Position numbers and translations under genes: made by a program. The notes under the pieces are model-generated. The model saw only the letters and a program-made list of their open reading frames with translations, was not told where the DNA came from and ran no database searches. Positions 19,771-28,784 of a stretch of 64,000 nt of DNA are shown one piece after another. Every line of letters starts with the position of its first letter. Within the stretch, counting starts at the first letter, position 1. The stretch comes from Sulfitobacter sp. JL08 (GTDB lineage Bacteria; Pseudomonadota; Alphaproteobacteria; Rhodobacterales; Rhodobacteraceae): assembly GCF_003352045.1 (NCBI RefSeq), contig NZ_CP025815.1, forward strand, positions 2,542,001 to 2,606,000, in the 5' to 3' direction.

Positions 19771-20427
19771 TCAATCTTCAAAAAGTTCCGACTGGCCTTC
19801 GTTGGTTTCTTCTTCTTCGTCGCCTTCGCCCATTAACGGCACCGTTCCGGGCGGTGCGCGATTTTCCAGCAAGCCGGCTGCCCGCAATTCCTTGAGCCCG
19901 GGCAGATCCCGCGCGCTTTCCAATCCGAAATGGTCCAGAAATTCCTGGGTGACGACAAATGTGACCGGTCGCCCCGGTGTCATTTTCCGCCGCCCGAAGC
20001 GGATCCATTCAAGCTCCAGCAACTGGTCCACAGTACCGCGCGACACGCTGACGCCGCGAATTTCTTCGATCTCGGCCCGTGTGACGGGCTGGTGATAGGA
20101 AATGATCGCAAGGGTTTCGATCGCGGCCCTGCTCAGCTTGCGGGTTTCGACTGTTTCCTTTTGCATCAGGAACCCAAGATCGTTGGCGGTGCGCATCGCA
20201 TAGGCATCGCCGATCTTGACCACATGTACGCCGCGCCCTTCATAGCGTTTGCGCAGATGCACCAATGCCTCGGCAGCATCGCAGCCATGGGGCATGCGGC
20301 TTTCCAGCTCCTTGACACTTACCGGTTCGACACTGGCGAACAGAACCGCCTCGACCATGCGTTCCTGTTCCGCAAGCGGCGGAGCTTCGAACAGGGTTTT
20401 GTCTTGTTCTTCATAATCTTGCGACAC
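19771..20427 (-). CDS. scpB: Segregation and condensation protein B
   Basis: A 218-residue winged-helix protein that dimerises and binds ScpA-Smc in the bacterial condensin. Two winged-helix domains are visible; 'AIETLAIISYHQPVTRAEIE' and 'IRGVSVSRGTVDQLLE' mark the second. I assign a GTG start at 20427, only 4 nt after the scpA stop, because an extension to an upstream codon would lie inside scpA. The C-terminal acidic tail is unstructured. Confidence 0.93.
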   Translation of the reverse strand: MSQDYEEQDKTLFEAPPLAEQERMVEAVLFASVEPVSVKELESRMPHGCDAAEALVHLRKRYEGRGVHVVKIGDAYAMRTANDLGFLMQKETVETRKLSRAAIETLAIISYHQPVTRAEIEEIRGVSVSRGTVDQLLELEWIRFGRRKMTPGRPVTFVVTQEFLDHFGLESARDLPGLKELRAAGLLENRAPPGTVPLMGEGDEEEETNEGQSELFED

Positions 20428-20431
20428 TGTT

Positions 20432-21214
20432 CTAATCCCTTTTGCGCAGCTGGATCGGAGCAAACAATTCCGATTGCCTGATTTCCAGGGCGCCTTCTTT
20501 TACCAGTTCCAGGGTCGCTGCAAAGGTGGATGCGGTCGCACTGCGCCGGCGTTGGGGATTACTGCTCCAGCCATCCGGCAGGTAACTTGACAGATCGGTC
20601 CATTCGCCACCATAGCCGATCAGGCCGCGCATCCGGTCCAGCGCCTGTTCCATGGTGAATACAGCATCGCGATCCATGACATAGGGGCGGAACTCGTCGC
20701 GCGTGCGGATACGGGCATAGGCCTGCATCAGGTCCAGCAGCGTCGCGCTATAGCTGACCTTGCGGGTACGTTCGACGGTTTGCGGCACGCCGCGCGCAAA
20801 AAAATCACGCCCCAGACGGTCGCGCGCCATCAGCCGCGCAGCAGCATCCCGCATCGCCTGCAACCGTTCCAACTGAAACGCCAGATGTGCCGCCAGTTCT
20901 TCTCCTGACGGGCCTTCTTCGGCGGGATCGGGGGGCAACAATAGACGCGATTTCAAAAACGCCAGCCACGCTGCCATCACCAGATAATCCGCGGCCAGTT
21001 CGATCCGCAGCACTTTGGCTTTTTCCACGAATTCAAGATACTGACGGGCCAGTTGCAGCACGGAAATCTTGCGCAAATCCACTTTTTGCGTGCGCGACAG
21101 TGTCAGCAACAGATCAAGCGGGCCTTCAAACCCGTCAACGTCGACTATCAACGCCTCTGCGGCCATCCTGTCGGATACCGACAGTGTATCTTCCTGAAAA
21201 CTGTCCTCAGCCAT
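20432..21214 (-). CDS. scpA: Segregation and condensation protein A
   Basis: A 260-residue kleisin linking the Smc heads. The N-terminal 'FEGPLDLLLTLSRTQKVDLR' (about 29-48) and 'YLVMAAWLAFLKSRLLLP' are the family signature, and the C-terminal winged helix ends in 'FAATLELVKEGALEIRQ'. It overlaps the nagZ 3' end by 8 nt and is followed by scpB after 4 nt, so nagZ-scpA-scpB is one transcriptional unit. Confidence 0.94.
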   Translation of the reverse strand: MAEDSFQEDTLSVSDRMAAEALIVDVDGFEGPLDLLLTLSRTQKVDLRKISVLQLARQYLEFVEKAKVLRIELAADYLVMAAWLAFLKSRLLLPPDPAEEGPSGEELAAHLAFQLERLQAMRDAAARLMARDRLGRDFFARGVPQTVERTRKVSYSATLLDLMQAYARIRTRDEFRPYVMDRDAVFTMEQALDRMRGLIGYGGEWTDLSSYLPDGWSSNPQRRRSATASTFAATLELVKEGALEIRQSELFAPIQLRKRD

Positions 21215-22214
21215 ATACCTGCCCGTTCAAAAGCGCTTCAAGCTGGGCTTCACAAGACGCAATGTCAAGCGGCTGGGGCGGCTTTCGTGCGGCCAATGCC
21301 GCCTCGGCACGTCTTTGCGCGGCATCGCCCATCTCGCCGGCGGCTTGGGCAACTTCGGCGCGTTCCGCCAGCGTTCCGTTGCAATGCAGAACCACATCGC
21401 ACCCCGCCGCAATCGCCGCGCGGGACAGATCGCCCAGATTGCCCTTAAGCGCTTTCATTGAAATATCATCGGTCATGATCAGACCGTCAAATCCGATATC
21501 CTCGCGGATCAGGCTCATCATGCGGGGCGATATCGTGGCGGGTGCATCATCAACGGCACTGTAAACCAGATGCGCGGTCATCCCCATGGGCAGATCGTTC
21601 AGCGCCTTGAACGGCGCAAAATCCCGCGCTTTTAGGTCGTGCAGATCATCATCGACATGGGGCAGATCAAAATGGCTGTCTTGCGTCGCGCGGCCATGGC
21701 CCGGAATGTGCTTTAACACCGGCAGAACGCCCCCGTCCAGCAGGCCCTGGGCAACCGCCCTACCCAGTGACGCAACACTGTCGGGATCTGTTCCGTAACA
21801 GCGGTTGCGCAGAAACGCGTGGGTGCAATCGGCGGCGACATCCACCATCGGGGCGCAATTGCTGTCGATACCCAGCGCGTGTAGTTCCTGCGCGATCAGG
21901 CGATAGCGCAGATACATCGCCTCTTGCGCGTAGTCTTTGGCAAGATGTACGAAATCCAGCGGCGGCATCCAGTCGCGCCAGTGCGGGCGGCGCAGGCGCT
22001 GCACCCGCCCGCCTTCCTGATCGATGGTGATCGGGGCATTGCGCCCCACAGCCGCGCGAAAATCATCACACAGGGCGCGCACCTGATCCGGCGTATCGAT
22101 ATTGCGGGCAAACAGGATAAAACCGAACGGGTTAACATCGCGGAACAGGGCAATCTCTTCCGCGCTCAGCCGAAACCCGTCTGCATCCAGAATGCTCGCT
22201 CCGAACCGTGTCAC
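21207..22214 (-). CDS. nagZ: Beta-N-acetylhexosaminidase NagZ
   Basis: Family-3 glycosidase of 335 residues that removes GlcNAc from anhydromuropeptides in cell-wall recycling. 'IDQEGGRVQRLR', 'KHIPGHGRATQDSH' (catalytic His loop) and 'MTDDISMKAL' (nucleophile Asp) are present. I assign GTG at 22214, giving a 4-nt GTGA overlap with the SPOR gene stop; a start seven codons upstream would lie within that gene. No signal peptide, consistent with cytoplasmic action. anmK of the same pathway is 16 kb away. Confidence 0.93.
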   Translation of the reverse strand: MTRFGASILDADGFRLSAEEIALFRDVNPFGFILFARNIDTPDQVRALCDDFRAAVGRNAPITIDQEGGRVQRLRRPHWRDWMPPLDFVHLAKDYAQEAMYLRYRLIAQELHALGIDSNCAPMVDVAADCTHAFLRNRCYGTDPDSVASLGRAVAQGLLDGGVLPVLKHIPGHGRATQDSHFDLPHVDDDLHDLKARDFAPFKALNDLPMGMTAHLVYSAVDDAPATISPRMMSLIREDIGFDGLIMTDDISMKALKGNLGDLSRAAIAAGCDVVLHCNGTLAERAEVAQAAGEMGDAAQRRAEAALAARKPPQPLDIASCEAQLEALLNGQVYG

Positions 22215-23269
22215 CGCGCAATGACCGGAATGCAATCCGCTTTCTCCGCCACAAGTGCGGAACAGAACCGGCGCGCATCGCTCAGGTCTTCAAAGCCGAC
22301 AGCCCGCAGGCGGTAAAAAATGCGCCCACCACTTGAGGCGCGTTGGATAACGCTTTGTTTATCTTCCATATAGTCCGAAAAATTTCCGGTCAGGCGACCC
22401 CATTCGGATTTTGCCACCTCTTCGCTTTCGAAGGCGCCAAGCTGAACCATGCGTGTGCCGGGGGCGATACTGTCCGCATCCAATGGCTCAAGTGATGTGG
22501 CCACGGCTGCCACCTGCACAACGTTTTCCAATTGCGATTGCGTCGGGCGCGGCTTGGGCCGCAGGGAATTTTGTATACCGGATGCATCGTCAACGTCTGG
22601 CTCGACCGTTTCTGCAACCGCCGAGGTGATCTCTTCCGCTTCCGCTTCGGGTTCGGCCGCAACTTCGGCAACCGAGGTGACAACGGGCGAACCTGCGGTC
22701 GGGGGAACGTTGCTTAATGGCTCTACCCCGTTGGTCAGTTCTGCCACCAGTGCCTCGATGGAACGCGCCTGCGCTTCCTGCTCGGTCAGCGCCGCGGGGG
22801 CTTGCGTTTCGTCCGCATCGGACCGCGCTATGGCTTCCGGCTGTTGTTCTTCAGCAACGTCTGGCACGGCGTCAACCGCGCCTGATGCCAGAACGGGTGT
22901 ATCTTCCGCGGCAAGATCAACCGGGCGCGGCGCCAGAACCAGACGATCTGCCGGCGCTTCTGCCGATCCTTCTGCCGCCACCGAGTTCACGGCCAGCCCC
23001 TGATGATCTGCCTGCGCGCCACCCGGATCCTTGGGAGCAATCCGCATTGCGCCTTCAACCGCGCGCACGACAGGAATGCCACTGACGTCCCTGATGAACA
23101 GCTTGTATCCCCAAACTCCGATACCCGCGATCAATGCCACCGATACCGCCGCGCCGACAAAATTAGTCAGCTGGCCCAGCGGCTTGGCCGCCGATGTTAA
23201 ACTTCTGGATGCTGCGTTTTGTAAATCCGAATCGTAAGCGCCTTGCGCGCTTGCCCAATCTGCCGCCAT
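22211..23269 (-). CDS. SPOR-domain membrane protein
   Basis: A 352-residue protein with a short cytoplasmic N terminus, one membrane helix at about 36-56 ('FVGAAVSVALIAGIGVWGYK'), a long acidic Ala/Glu/Pro-rich periplasmic linker and a C-terminal SPOR domain ('MVQLGAFESEEVAKSEWGRL' to 'FCSALVAEKADCIPV') that binds denuded septal glycan. It precedes nagZ with a 4-nt overlap and follows argS by 76 bp, consistent with a cell-division or wall-remodelling role. It is not FtsN by any clear motif. Confidence 0.9.
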   Translation of the reverse strand: MAADWASAQGAYDSDLQNAASRSLTSAAKPLGQLTNFVGAAVSVALIAGIGVWGYKLFIRDVSGIPVVRAVEGAMRIAPKDPGGAQADHQGLAVNSVAAEGSAEAPADRLVLAPRPVDLAAEDTPVLASGAVDAVPDVAEEQQPEAIARSDADETQAPAALTEQEAQARSIEALVAELTNGVEPLSNVPPTAGSPVVTSVAEVAAEPEAEAEEITSAVAETVEPDVDDASGIQNSLRPKPRPTQSQLENVVQVAAVATSLEPLDADSIAPGTRMVQLGAFESEEVAKSEWGRLTGNFSDYMEDKQSVIQRASSGGRIFYRLRAVGFEDLSDARRFCSALVAEKADCIPVIAR

Positions 23270-23345
23270 TTTTTGCCTCGCTGCCCAAACGATGCTCTGC
23301 CGTTCGGGTCCGGTTACTTGCTCTGTCCCGGCGCGGTGCGTTTTT

Positions 23346-25091
23346 CTATCGCATTTCATGTGCCGGATTAACGCCAAGAATACCAAGACCTGACGCAATT
23401 ACAACGGAAACAGCGCGCGCAAGGGCGATTTTCGCCTGTGACGTGGCCACATCGTCTTCCTGAATGAAGCGCAGCGCGGGTTCGTCATTGCCCCGGTTCC
23501 ACAAGCCGTGAAGTTCACCCGCAAGTTCATAAAGGTAAAAGGCCACCCGATGCGGTTCATGCGTGCGCGCAGCAATTTCGACCAGACGGGGCCATTCCGC
23601 CAGCTTTTTGGCCACGGCCTGTTCCGCCTCGTGCGTCAGGCCGCCAAGATCCGCCTTGGCCAGCGTCGCATCTTCGACGTCCATACCGGCCTCGGACGCT
23701 TTGCGCAGCACGCTCATTACGCGCGCATGGGCATATTGGACATAAAACACCGGATTTTCCCGGCTTTGTTCCAGCACCTTGTCAAAATCGAAATCCAGGG
23801 GTGCATCGTTTTTGCGGGTCAGCATGACAAACCGTGTCACATCCGCCCCCACCTGATCAACGACATCACGCAGGGTGACAAATGTTCCCGCGCGCTTGGA
23901 CATCTTGAACGGCTCACCGTTCTTGAACAACCGCACCAGCTGGGTCAGCTTGATATCCAGCGGCACCCGCCCGTCAGACAAGGCCGACACCGCCGCCTTC
24001 ATCCGTTTGACATAGCCGCCATGATCCGCGCCAAACACATCAATAAGTGCATCGAAACCCCTGGAAACCTTATCATAATGATAGGCGATATCCGGCGCGA
24101 AATAGGTCCAGCTGCCGTCCGATTTCTTGACAGGACGGTCCACATCATCGCCATGCGCTGTCGAGCGGAACAGCGTTTGTTCGCGTGGCTCCCAGTCTTC
24201 CGGCATTTTGCCCTTCGGGGGTTCCAGAACGCCCTCGTAAATCAGCCCCTTGCCCTCTAGATCGGCGATCGCCGCCTCGATCCGGCCAGTGCCATACAGC
24301 GATTTTTCGCTGTAGAAAACATCCATTTCGACGCCCAGCGCCGCCAGATCGGCGCGGATCAGATCCATCATTGCGTCAGTTGCAAAATCACGCACGTCCT
24401 GCAGCCAGACCGCTTCGGGCTGATCCACCCAGGCATCGCCAACCTTGTCCTTGAGCGCCTGCCCGACCGGCACAAGATAATCACCGGGATAGGTGCCATC
24501 GACAAAGGCCACTTCCTGTCCGTGCGCTTCAAGATAGCGCAGATAGACCGACCGCGCCAAGACATCGACCTGTGCGCCGCCGTCGTTGATGTAATATTCG
24601 CGCGTCACGTCAAATCCGGCGAAATCCAGCAGCGATGCCAGCGCATCGCCAAACACCGCCCCGCGCGTGTGCCCGACATGCAAAGGCCCTGTCGGGTTCG
24701 CGCTGACATATTCCACGTTCACCCGGGCGCCCTGCCCCATGTCCGAACGGCCAAAGCCGGTGCCAAGATCGAAAACACCGTGAACCACGTCCTGCCAGAC
24801 CTTGGGCGCAAGGCGCAGGTTCAAAAACCCGGGGCCTGCCACTTCGGCGGTGCTGATCCGGCTGTCGGCCAGCAGCAAGGCCGCCAGAGCATCCGCAATC
24901 ACACGCGGATTCTGCCCTGCGGGTTTCGCCAGAACCATGGCGGCATTGGTTGCCATGTCGCCATGCGCGCTGTCGCGCGGCGGTTCAACCGTCACATTGG
25001 ACATGTCCAGCCCATCGGGCAGCGCACCTTGCGCTACCATTGACTGAAGGCTGTCGATGACCAGAAGGCGCAGGTCGGAAAAGATATTCAT
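23346..25091 (-). CDS. argS: Arginyl-tRNA synthetase
   Basis: A 581-residue class I synthetase. '[18 protein letters not shown]' includes the HIGH motif 'HVGH' at 138-141, and 'KMSKRAG' near 394 is the KMSKS loop. The C-terminal DALR anticodon-binding domain ends '[19 protein letters not shown]'. The ATG at 25091 has AGGAACC upstream. It is followed on the same strand by the SPOR/nagZ/scp genes and preceded by dgt (67 bp). Confidence 0.97.
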   Translation of the reverse strand: MNIFSDLRLLVIDSLQSMVAQGALPDGLDMSNVTVEPPRDSAHGDMATNAAMVLAKPAGQNPRVIADALAALLLADSRISTAEVAGPGFLNLRLAPKVWQDVVHGVFDLGTGFGRSDMGQGARVNVEYVSANPTGPLHVGHTRGAVFGDALASLLDFAGFDVTREYYINDGGAQVDVLARSVYLRYLEAHGQEVAFVDGTYPGDYLVPVGQALKDKVGDAWVDQPEAVWLQDVRDFATDAMMDLIRADLAALGVEMDVFYSEKSLYGTGRIEAAIADLEGKGLIYEGVLEPPKGKMPEDWEPREQTLFRSTAHGDDVDRPVKKSDGSWTYFAPDIAYHYDKVSRGFDALIDVFGADHGGYVKRMKAAVSALSDGRVPLDIKLTQLVRLFKNGEPFKMSKRAGTFVTLRDVVDQVGADVTRFVMLTRKNDAPLDFDFDKVLEQSRENPVFYVQYAHARVMSVLRKASEAGMDVEDATLAKADLGGLTHEAEQAVAKKLAEWPRLVEIAARTHEPHRVAFYLYELAGELHGLWNRGNDEPALRFIQEDDVATSQAKIALARAVSVVIASGLGILGVNPAHEMR

Positions 25092-25157
25092 TGTCGATAG
25101 GTTCCTGTTGCGGACGTGCGTCGGGTTTATCAGGCCTGCGGGCCGCGTCAACGCAGC

Positions 25158-26306
25158 TTAGGGCGTGTCTGCACACAGGCGCGCATGTTCCTGAAGTGCA
25201 AAACGATCCGTCATGCCGGCAATATAGTCCGACACAATGCGGGCAAGCGCCACCCTGTCATCGGCAGCCGCCGCAACGTCCTTGTGCCAGCGTTTCGGCA
25301 ACAGCCCCGGATCCGCCAGAAACATCGGGAACAGGTCTTCGACCACCTTGGTGACTTCGGCGCGTTTGATCATGACAGACGGCGCCCGATACATGCGGGC
25401 AAACAGAAATGTGCGGATCTGCTGCAAATCAGCCCACAAACCGGGCGAAAACCGGATCACCGGGCGCCCCAGATGCCGGATGTCACGCACATCCTGCGCG
25501 CCCGATTGCGCCAGCGCCCTGCCGGATGTTTCGATCACATCCGACACCATCACACCAAAGACCCGGCGCAATGCCTCATGCCGGCGGCGATAGGCGTCTG
25601 TGTCGGGGTAAAGCCGGTCGACCTGCGCATAGGCGGCACCGATAATCGGCAGCTCCGCAATCTCGGCCTCGGAAAACAAGCCGGCACGCAGCCCGTCGTG
25701 CAGATCATGATTGTTATAGGCGATATCATCCGACAGCGCCGCCACCTGCGCCTCGGCGCTGGCGTGGGTATCCAGCTCCAGATCATGCACCGCGTTATAG
25801 CCGGCCAGCGCATGTGGCAGCGCGCCTGTGACCGGACCGTTATGTTTGGCAATCCCTTCCAGCGTTTCCCATGTCAGGTTCAGCCCGTCAAAGGACGCAT
25901 AGTGCCGTTCCAGCGACGTGACGATCTTGATCGCCTGCGCATTGTGATCAAATCCGCCATAGGGTCGCATCATTTCGTGCAGCGCATCTTCGCCGGTATG
26001 TCCGAACGGGGTGTGCCCCAGATCATGCGCCAGTGCGACCGCTTCGGTCAGCTCTGCGTTCAGGCCCAGCGCGCCGGCAATGGTGCGCGCCACCTGCGCC
26101 ACTTCGATCGAATGGGTCAGACGTGTGCGGTAGTAATCGCCCTCATGCTCAACAAACACTTGGGTCTTGTGTTTCAAACGGCGGAACGCCGATGCATGAA
26201 TGATCCGGTCCCGGTCCCGCTGAAAGCAGGAACGAAAGGTACTTTCCTCTTCCGGTACGCGCCGTCCCCTGCTGCGTGCCGGATCTGAGGCAAAAGCTGC
26301 ACTCAT
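25158..26306 (-). CDS. dgt: dNTP triphosphohydrolase, dGTPase-like HD protein
   Basis: A 382-residue HD-domain hydrolase that removes triphosphate from dNTPs. 'FRRLKHKTQVF', 'RLTHSIEVAQVART' and 'VALAHDLGHTPFGHTGE' contain the metal-binding histidines and aspartates. Three consecutive start codons (GTG-ATG-ATG at 26312, 26309, 26306) are possible; I take the last because GAGG is 5 nt upstream. It belongs to the type-2 dGTPase-like subfamily common in alphaproteobacteria and is divergent from erpA. Confidence 0.92.
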   Translation of the reverse strand: MSAAFASDPARSRGRRVPEEESTFRSCFQRDRDRIIHASAFRRLKHKTQVFVEHEGDYYRTRLTHSIEVAQVARTIAGALGLNAELTEAVALAHDLGHTPFGHTGEDALHEMMRPYGGFDHNAQAIKIVTSLERHYASFDGLNLTWETLEGIAKHNGPVTGALPHALAGYNAVHDLELDTHASAEAQVAALSDDIAYNNHDLHDGLRAGLFSEAEIAELPIIGAAYAQVDRLYPDTDAYRRRHEALRRVFGVMVSDVIETSGRALAQSGAQDVRDIRHLGRPVIRFSPGLWADLQQIRTFLFARMYRAPSVMIKRAEVTKVVEDLFPMFLADPGLLPKRWHKDVAAAADDRVALARIVSDYIAGMTDRFALQEHARLCADTP

Positions 26307-26389
26307 CATCACCTCGGTCCTTGTGGCCTGTCCCTTGGGTTTCTATATTGCAGGCACGTCCAAGTTGAAACCGTATCAAGGGCCAGAGA

Positions 26390-26713
26390 ATGCAATTGCC
26401 TCCGAAAGTAACAGAACGCGCTTTTGCCCGGCTCGCCGAAATCGGCGCCGCGGATCAGGGTCAAGCGCTGCGCGTCGCGGTTGAAGGCGGCGGATGCTCT
26501 GGTTTTCAGTACGAAATCGCACTGGATCAGCCCGCCGAGGATGATCTGGTACTGGAAGGTGCCGGGCAAAAGGTGGTGATTGATACGGTATCCCTACCGT
26601 TTCTGGAAAATGCCGTTATCGACTTCAGCGAAGAATTGATCGGTGCCCGGTTCGTGATCAACAATCCCAACGCAACCAGTTCCTGCGGCTGCGGCACATC
26701 GTTTTCGATGTAA
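26390..26713 (+). CDS. erpA: Iron-sulfur cluster insertion protein (A-type carrier)
   Basis: A 107-residue HesB/IscA-type carrier delivering Fe-S clusters to target enzymes. The three conserved cysteines are Cys36 ('GGGCSGFQYE'), Cys99 and Cys101 ('SSCGCGTSF'). It ends 7 nt before the convergent EamA gene of the repeat-peptide operon. As I recall, in related genomes erpA is followed more directly by xthA, suggesting that the intervening three genes are an insertion or were lost elsewhere. Confidence 0.93.
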   Translation: MQLPPKVTERAFARLAEIGAADQGQALRVAVEGGGCSGFQYEIALDQPAEDDLVLEGAGQKVVIDTVSLPFLENAVIDFSEELIGARFVINNPNATSSCGCGTSFSM

Positions 26714-26720
26714 CCCCTAC

Positions 26721-27638
26721 CTATGCGCGGGCAGTGCGCATCCGCTCTGCCCCCGGTGCAAGCTGTTCCCACACCAGAAACAGGCTGGTTAGCACGACAA
26801 GTCCGGCCCCCAGATAGGTGCCCGCAGCAGGCACTTCGCCAAAGAAAACGGCACCAAGCAGCACCATCCAGACGAATTGCAGGTTCAGCAAAGGTGTCAC
26901 CGCATAGGCGGCCAGCAGACGCAACGCGACAACAAGAACCCAGCGCGCCACAAACAGCAGTGTGGCATAGGCAAAAACCCAAATCAGGTCTGCGGGTGGC
27001 ATCGGCACCCAGACAAACGGCAAGGCCACTGCCATGATCGCGAATACAGCAAGATTGGGATAAAACACCTGCGCCAGCGCATTGTGTTCATACTGCCCGA
27101 TAAAGCGGGCCATGATCATCGACACAGTTCCCGCCACACTGGCCAGCAGCGCAAAACCGTGCCCGATCGACACCCCCGACAGGCCGGCAGGAAACAGGAA
27201 CAGCATCCCGACAAAGCCCATGCCCAGCGCGCCCCATACGATTGGTCGCACATGTTCGCCCAAGATCAGGCCCGACAGAATGCCTGACAGGATCGGCATC
27301 AGCCCGATAAACAGGAATACTTCGGCAAAGGGCAGCGCGCGAAATGCATAAAAGAACGCAGTGCAGGCAATGACCGTTGCACCCGCCCGCACCGCCATTG
27401 CGCGCGGGCATCGCGTGCGCAACCCGGCCTGCGATCCTTGCAATTGGTTCAGGGCAACCGACAGCACCACCACGACCAGACCGGAAAGGCAAAACAACTG
27501 CGGCGCGGCATAGCCACCCGCGATGAATTTCGTGATCGCATCGGCCCCCGAAATCAATCCGGTATAGATCAGCACCAGCTCGGTGCCCAATCCCGTTGCC
27601 CCCAGAAGCGGCCGCCATGACTGCGCGCGCGCACTCAT
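26721..27638 (-). CDS. EamA/DMT-superfamily transporter, third gene of repeat-peptide operon
   Basis: A 305-residue membrane protein with about ten transmembrane segments in two EamA halves; 'FFYAFRALPFAEVFLFIGLM' and 'LLNLQFVWMVLLGAVFFGE' are typical. Its ATG overlaps the stop of the preceding gene by 4 nt (27635-27638), so it is coupled to it. Most characterised relatives export metabolites or amino acids. Context suggests it could export a product of the operon, but DMT carriers normally move small molecules, not peptides, so this is inference only. Confidence 0.85.
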   Translation of the reverse strand: MSARAQSWRPLLGATGLGTELVLIYTGLISGADAITKFIAGGYAAPQLFCLSGLVVVVLSVALNQLQGSQAGLRTRCPRAMAVRAGATVIACTAFFYAFRALPFAEVFLFIGLMPILSGILSGLILGEHVRPIVWGALGMGFVGMLFLFPAGLSGVSIGHGFALLASVAGTVSMIMARFIGQYEHNALAQVFYPNLAVFAIMAVALPFVWVPMPPADLIWVFAYATLLFVARWVLVVALRLLAAYAVTPLLNLQFVWMVLLGAVFFGEVPAAGTYLGAGLVVLTSLFLVWEQLAPGAERMRTARA

Positions 27639-28711
27639 CCCGATACTCCCTGCAGTCCGGTTCTGGCGAAGCCTTCAAAAAACGCATCGAACTTGTCTGT
27701 CGATTGCTCTGCTTCGCACAGGATGTCAGTTCCGGTGTCGCTCAGGGCGGCCTGCACGACCTCGCGCATCCTTGTCCAATCGGCGCTGCGCTGGTCATCG
27801 AGACGGAACATGCATTCCGACATTTCGCGCAACGGCCCGGCGCAGGGGGGCGCGCGGAAAAAAGCCATACGCGCAGGCTCGGCCGGTTTTGCGAACCTCT
27901 TGCGTCCGGAGACCGCCATCAACCAGTTGCAGACAAAATAGTCGTGATAGTCGTCCTGCGCGCTGACATGTGGCCCGGTCTCGACCGAAAAGAGATGGGT
28001 TTCCCGTTCCAACCAGCCTTCCCATATTTGCGAGGGTGTCTGCCCCGCATAGCGCAGCGCCACACAGATTTCAGCCAGCAAATCGGCATTCTGATCCAGA
28101 TAGGCCAGCAATCCCGCAAACTCGAGACTGGTTATCGCATCTGTGTCCAATAGAGGATCGCGCCGGCCATATTCGCTGAGGTAGAATACCGCGTGTGTCA
28201 GCTCGTACGCGGCTTTTTTGTTGGGCATGGCAAATGTTGCATGGCGGGCGATAAAGTGGCGCATCCGCGTTTCCAGGCCTGTGTCATTCGGCAAAGGATC
28301 AACACCCCGGCGCATCATTAGGCGGCGTGCTTCAAGGCGTTGCAGATCAGACAATTCGGCTTCTGCCATGCCTTGGCGTGCCACCCAATGCGCCAGCGCC
28401 TCGCCCTTGGTGCCGGCCACGCCCAGATCTTCGAGATCCAGACAGATTGACAACAAAAAGCGGTAATATTGCGGGAAAAACCCCATCCGTTTTTCCACCT
28501 GCTCGTAAAATCCGCCATGCGCCTCAAGTGCCGACGTGTCCGGGCGGATGCCGGTACATTCCAGAATGTTCAGAAGTTCGGCGTTTTCCTTAAGCCAGTA
28601 CACATCATCCCCAAACCGGCGGTGCTGTGCAAAGCAGCGCAATGTGGCGGCTATACAGTCCTTCTGGCCTTGGCGCGCAGAGGGGGCGTTCAGTTGGATT
28701 ACGTTCGACAT
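27635..28711 (-). CDS. Uncharacterised 358-residue protein, second gene of repeat-peptide operon (DUF6902-like)
   Basis: A soluble, helix-rich protein without signal peptide or membrane segment. I recall a Rhodobacterales family named DUF6902 that looks like this, but cannot confirm it. Visible motifs are 'FIARHATFAMPNKKAAYELT' followed by His173 ('AYELTHAVFYLSEYG'), and 'SAQDDYHDYFVCNW' near 250-263; these His/Asp/Glu clusters could bind metal. The ELTH-x-x-FYL pattern recalls helical-toroid proteins, weakly. The start at 28711 has AAGGA 8 nt upstream. It follows the repeat gene by 73 nt and overlaps the transporter by 4 nt. Role unknown; a modifying or maturation enzyme for the repeat protein is a hypothesis. 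Confidence 0.75.
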   Translation of the reverse strand: MSNVIQLNAPSARQGQKDCIAATLRCFAQHRRFGDDVYWLKENAELLNILECTGIRPDTSALEAHGGFYEQVEKRMGFFPQYYRFLLSICLDLEDLGVAGTKGEALAHWVARQGMAEAELSDLQRLEARRLMMRRGVDPLPNDTGLETRMRHFIARHATFAMPNKKAAYELTHAVFYLSEYGRRDPLLDTDAITSLEFAGLLAYLDQNADLLAEICVALRYAGQTPSQIWEGWLERETHLFSVETGPHVSAQDDYHDYFVCNWLMAVSGRKRFAKPAEPARMAFFRAPPCAGPLREMSECMFRLDDQRSADWTRMREVVQAALSDTGTDILCEAEQSTDKFDAFFEGFARTGLQGVSG

Positions 28712-28784
28712 TTCAATCATCCTTGTCGTTTCGGGCCTTCTGAACGCCCCGCTTCCAGTTTTCACGTCTTCAATTCACGCTGGA

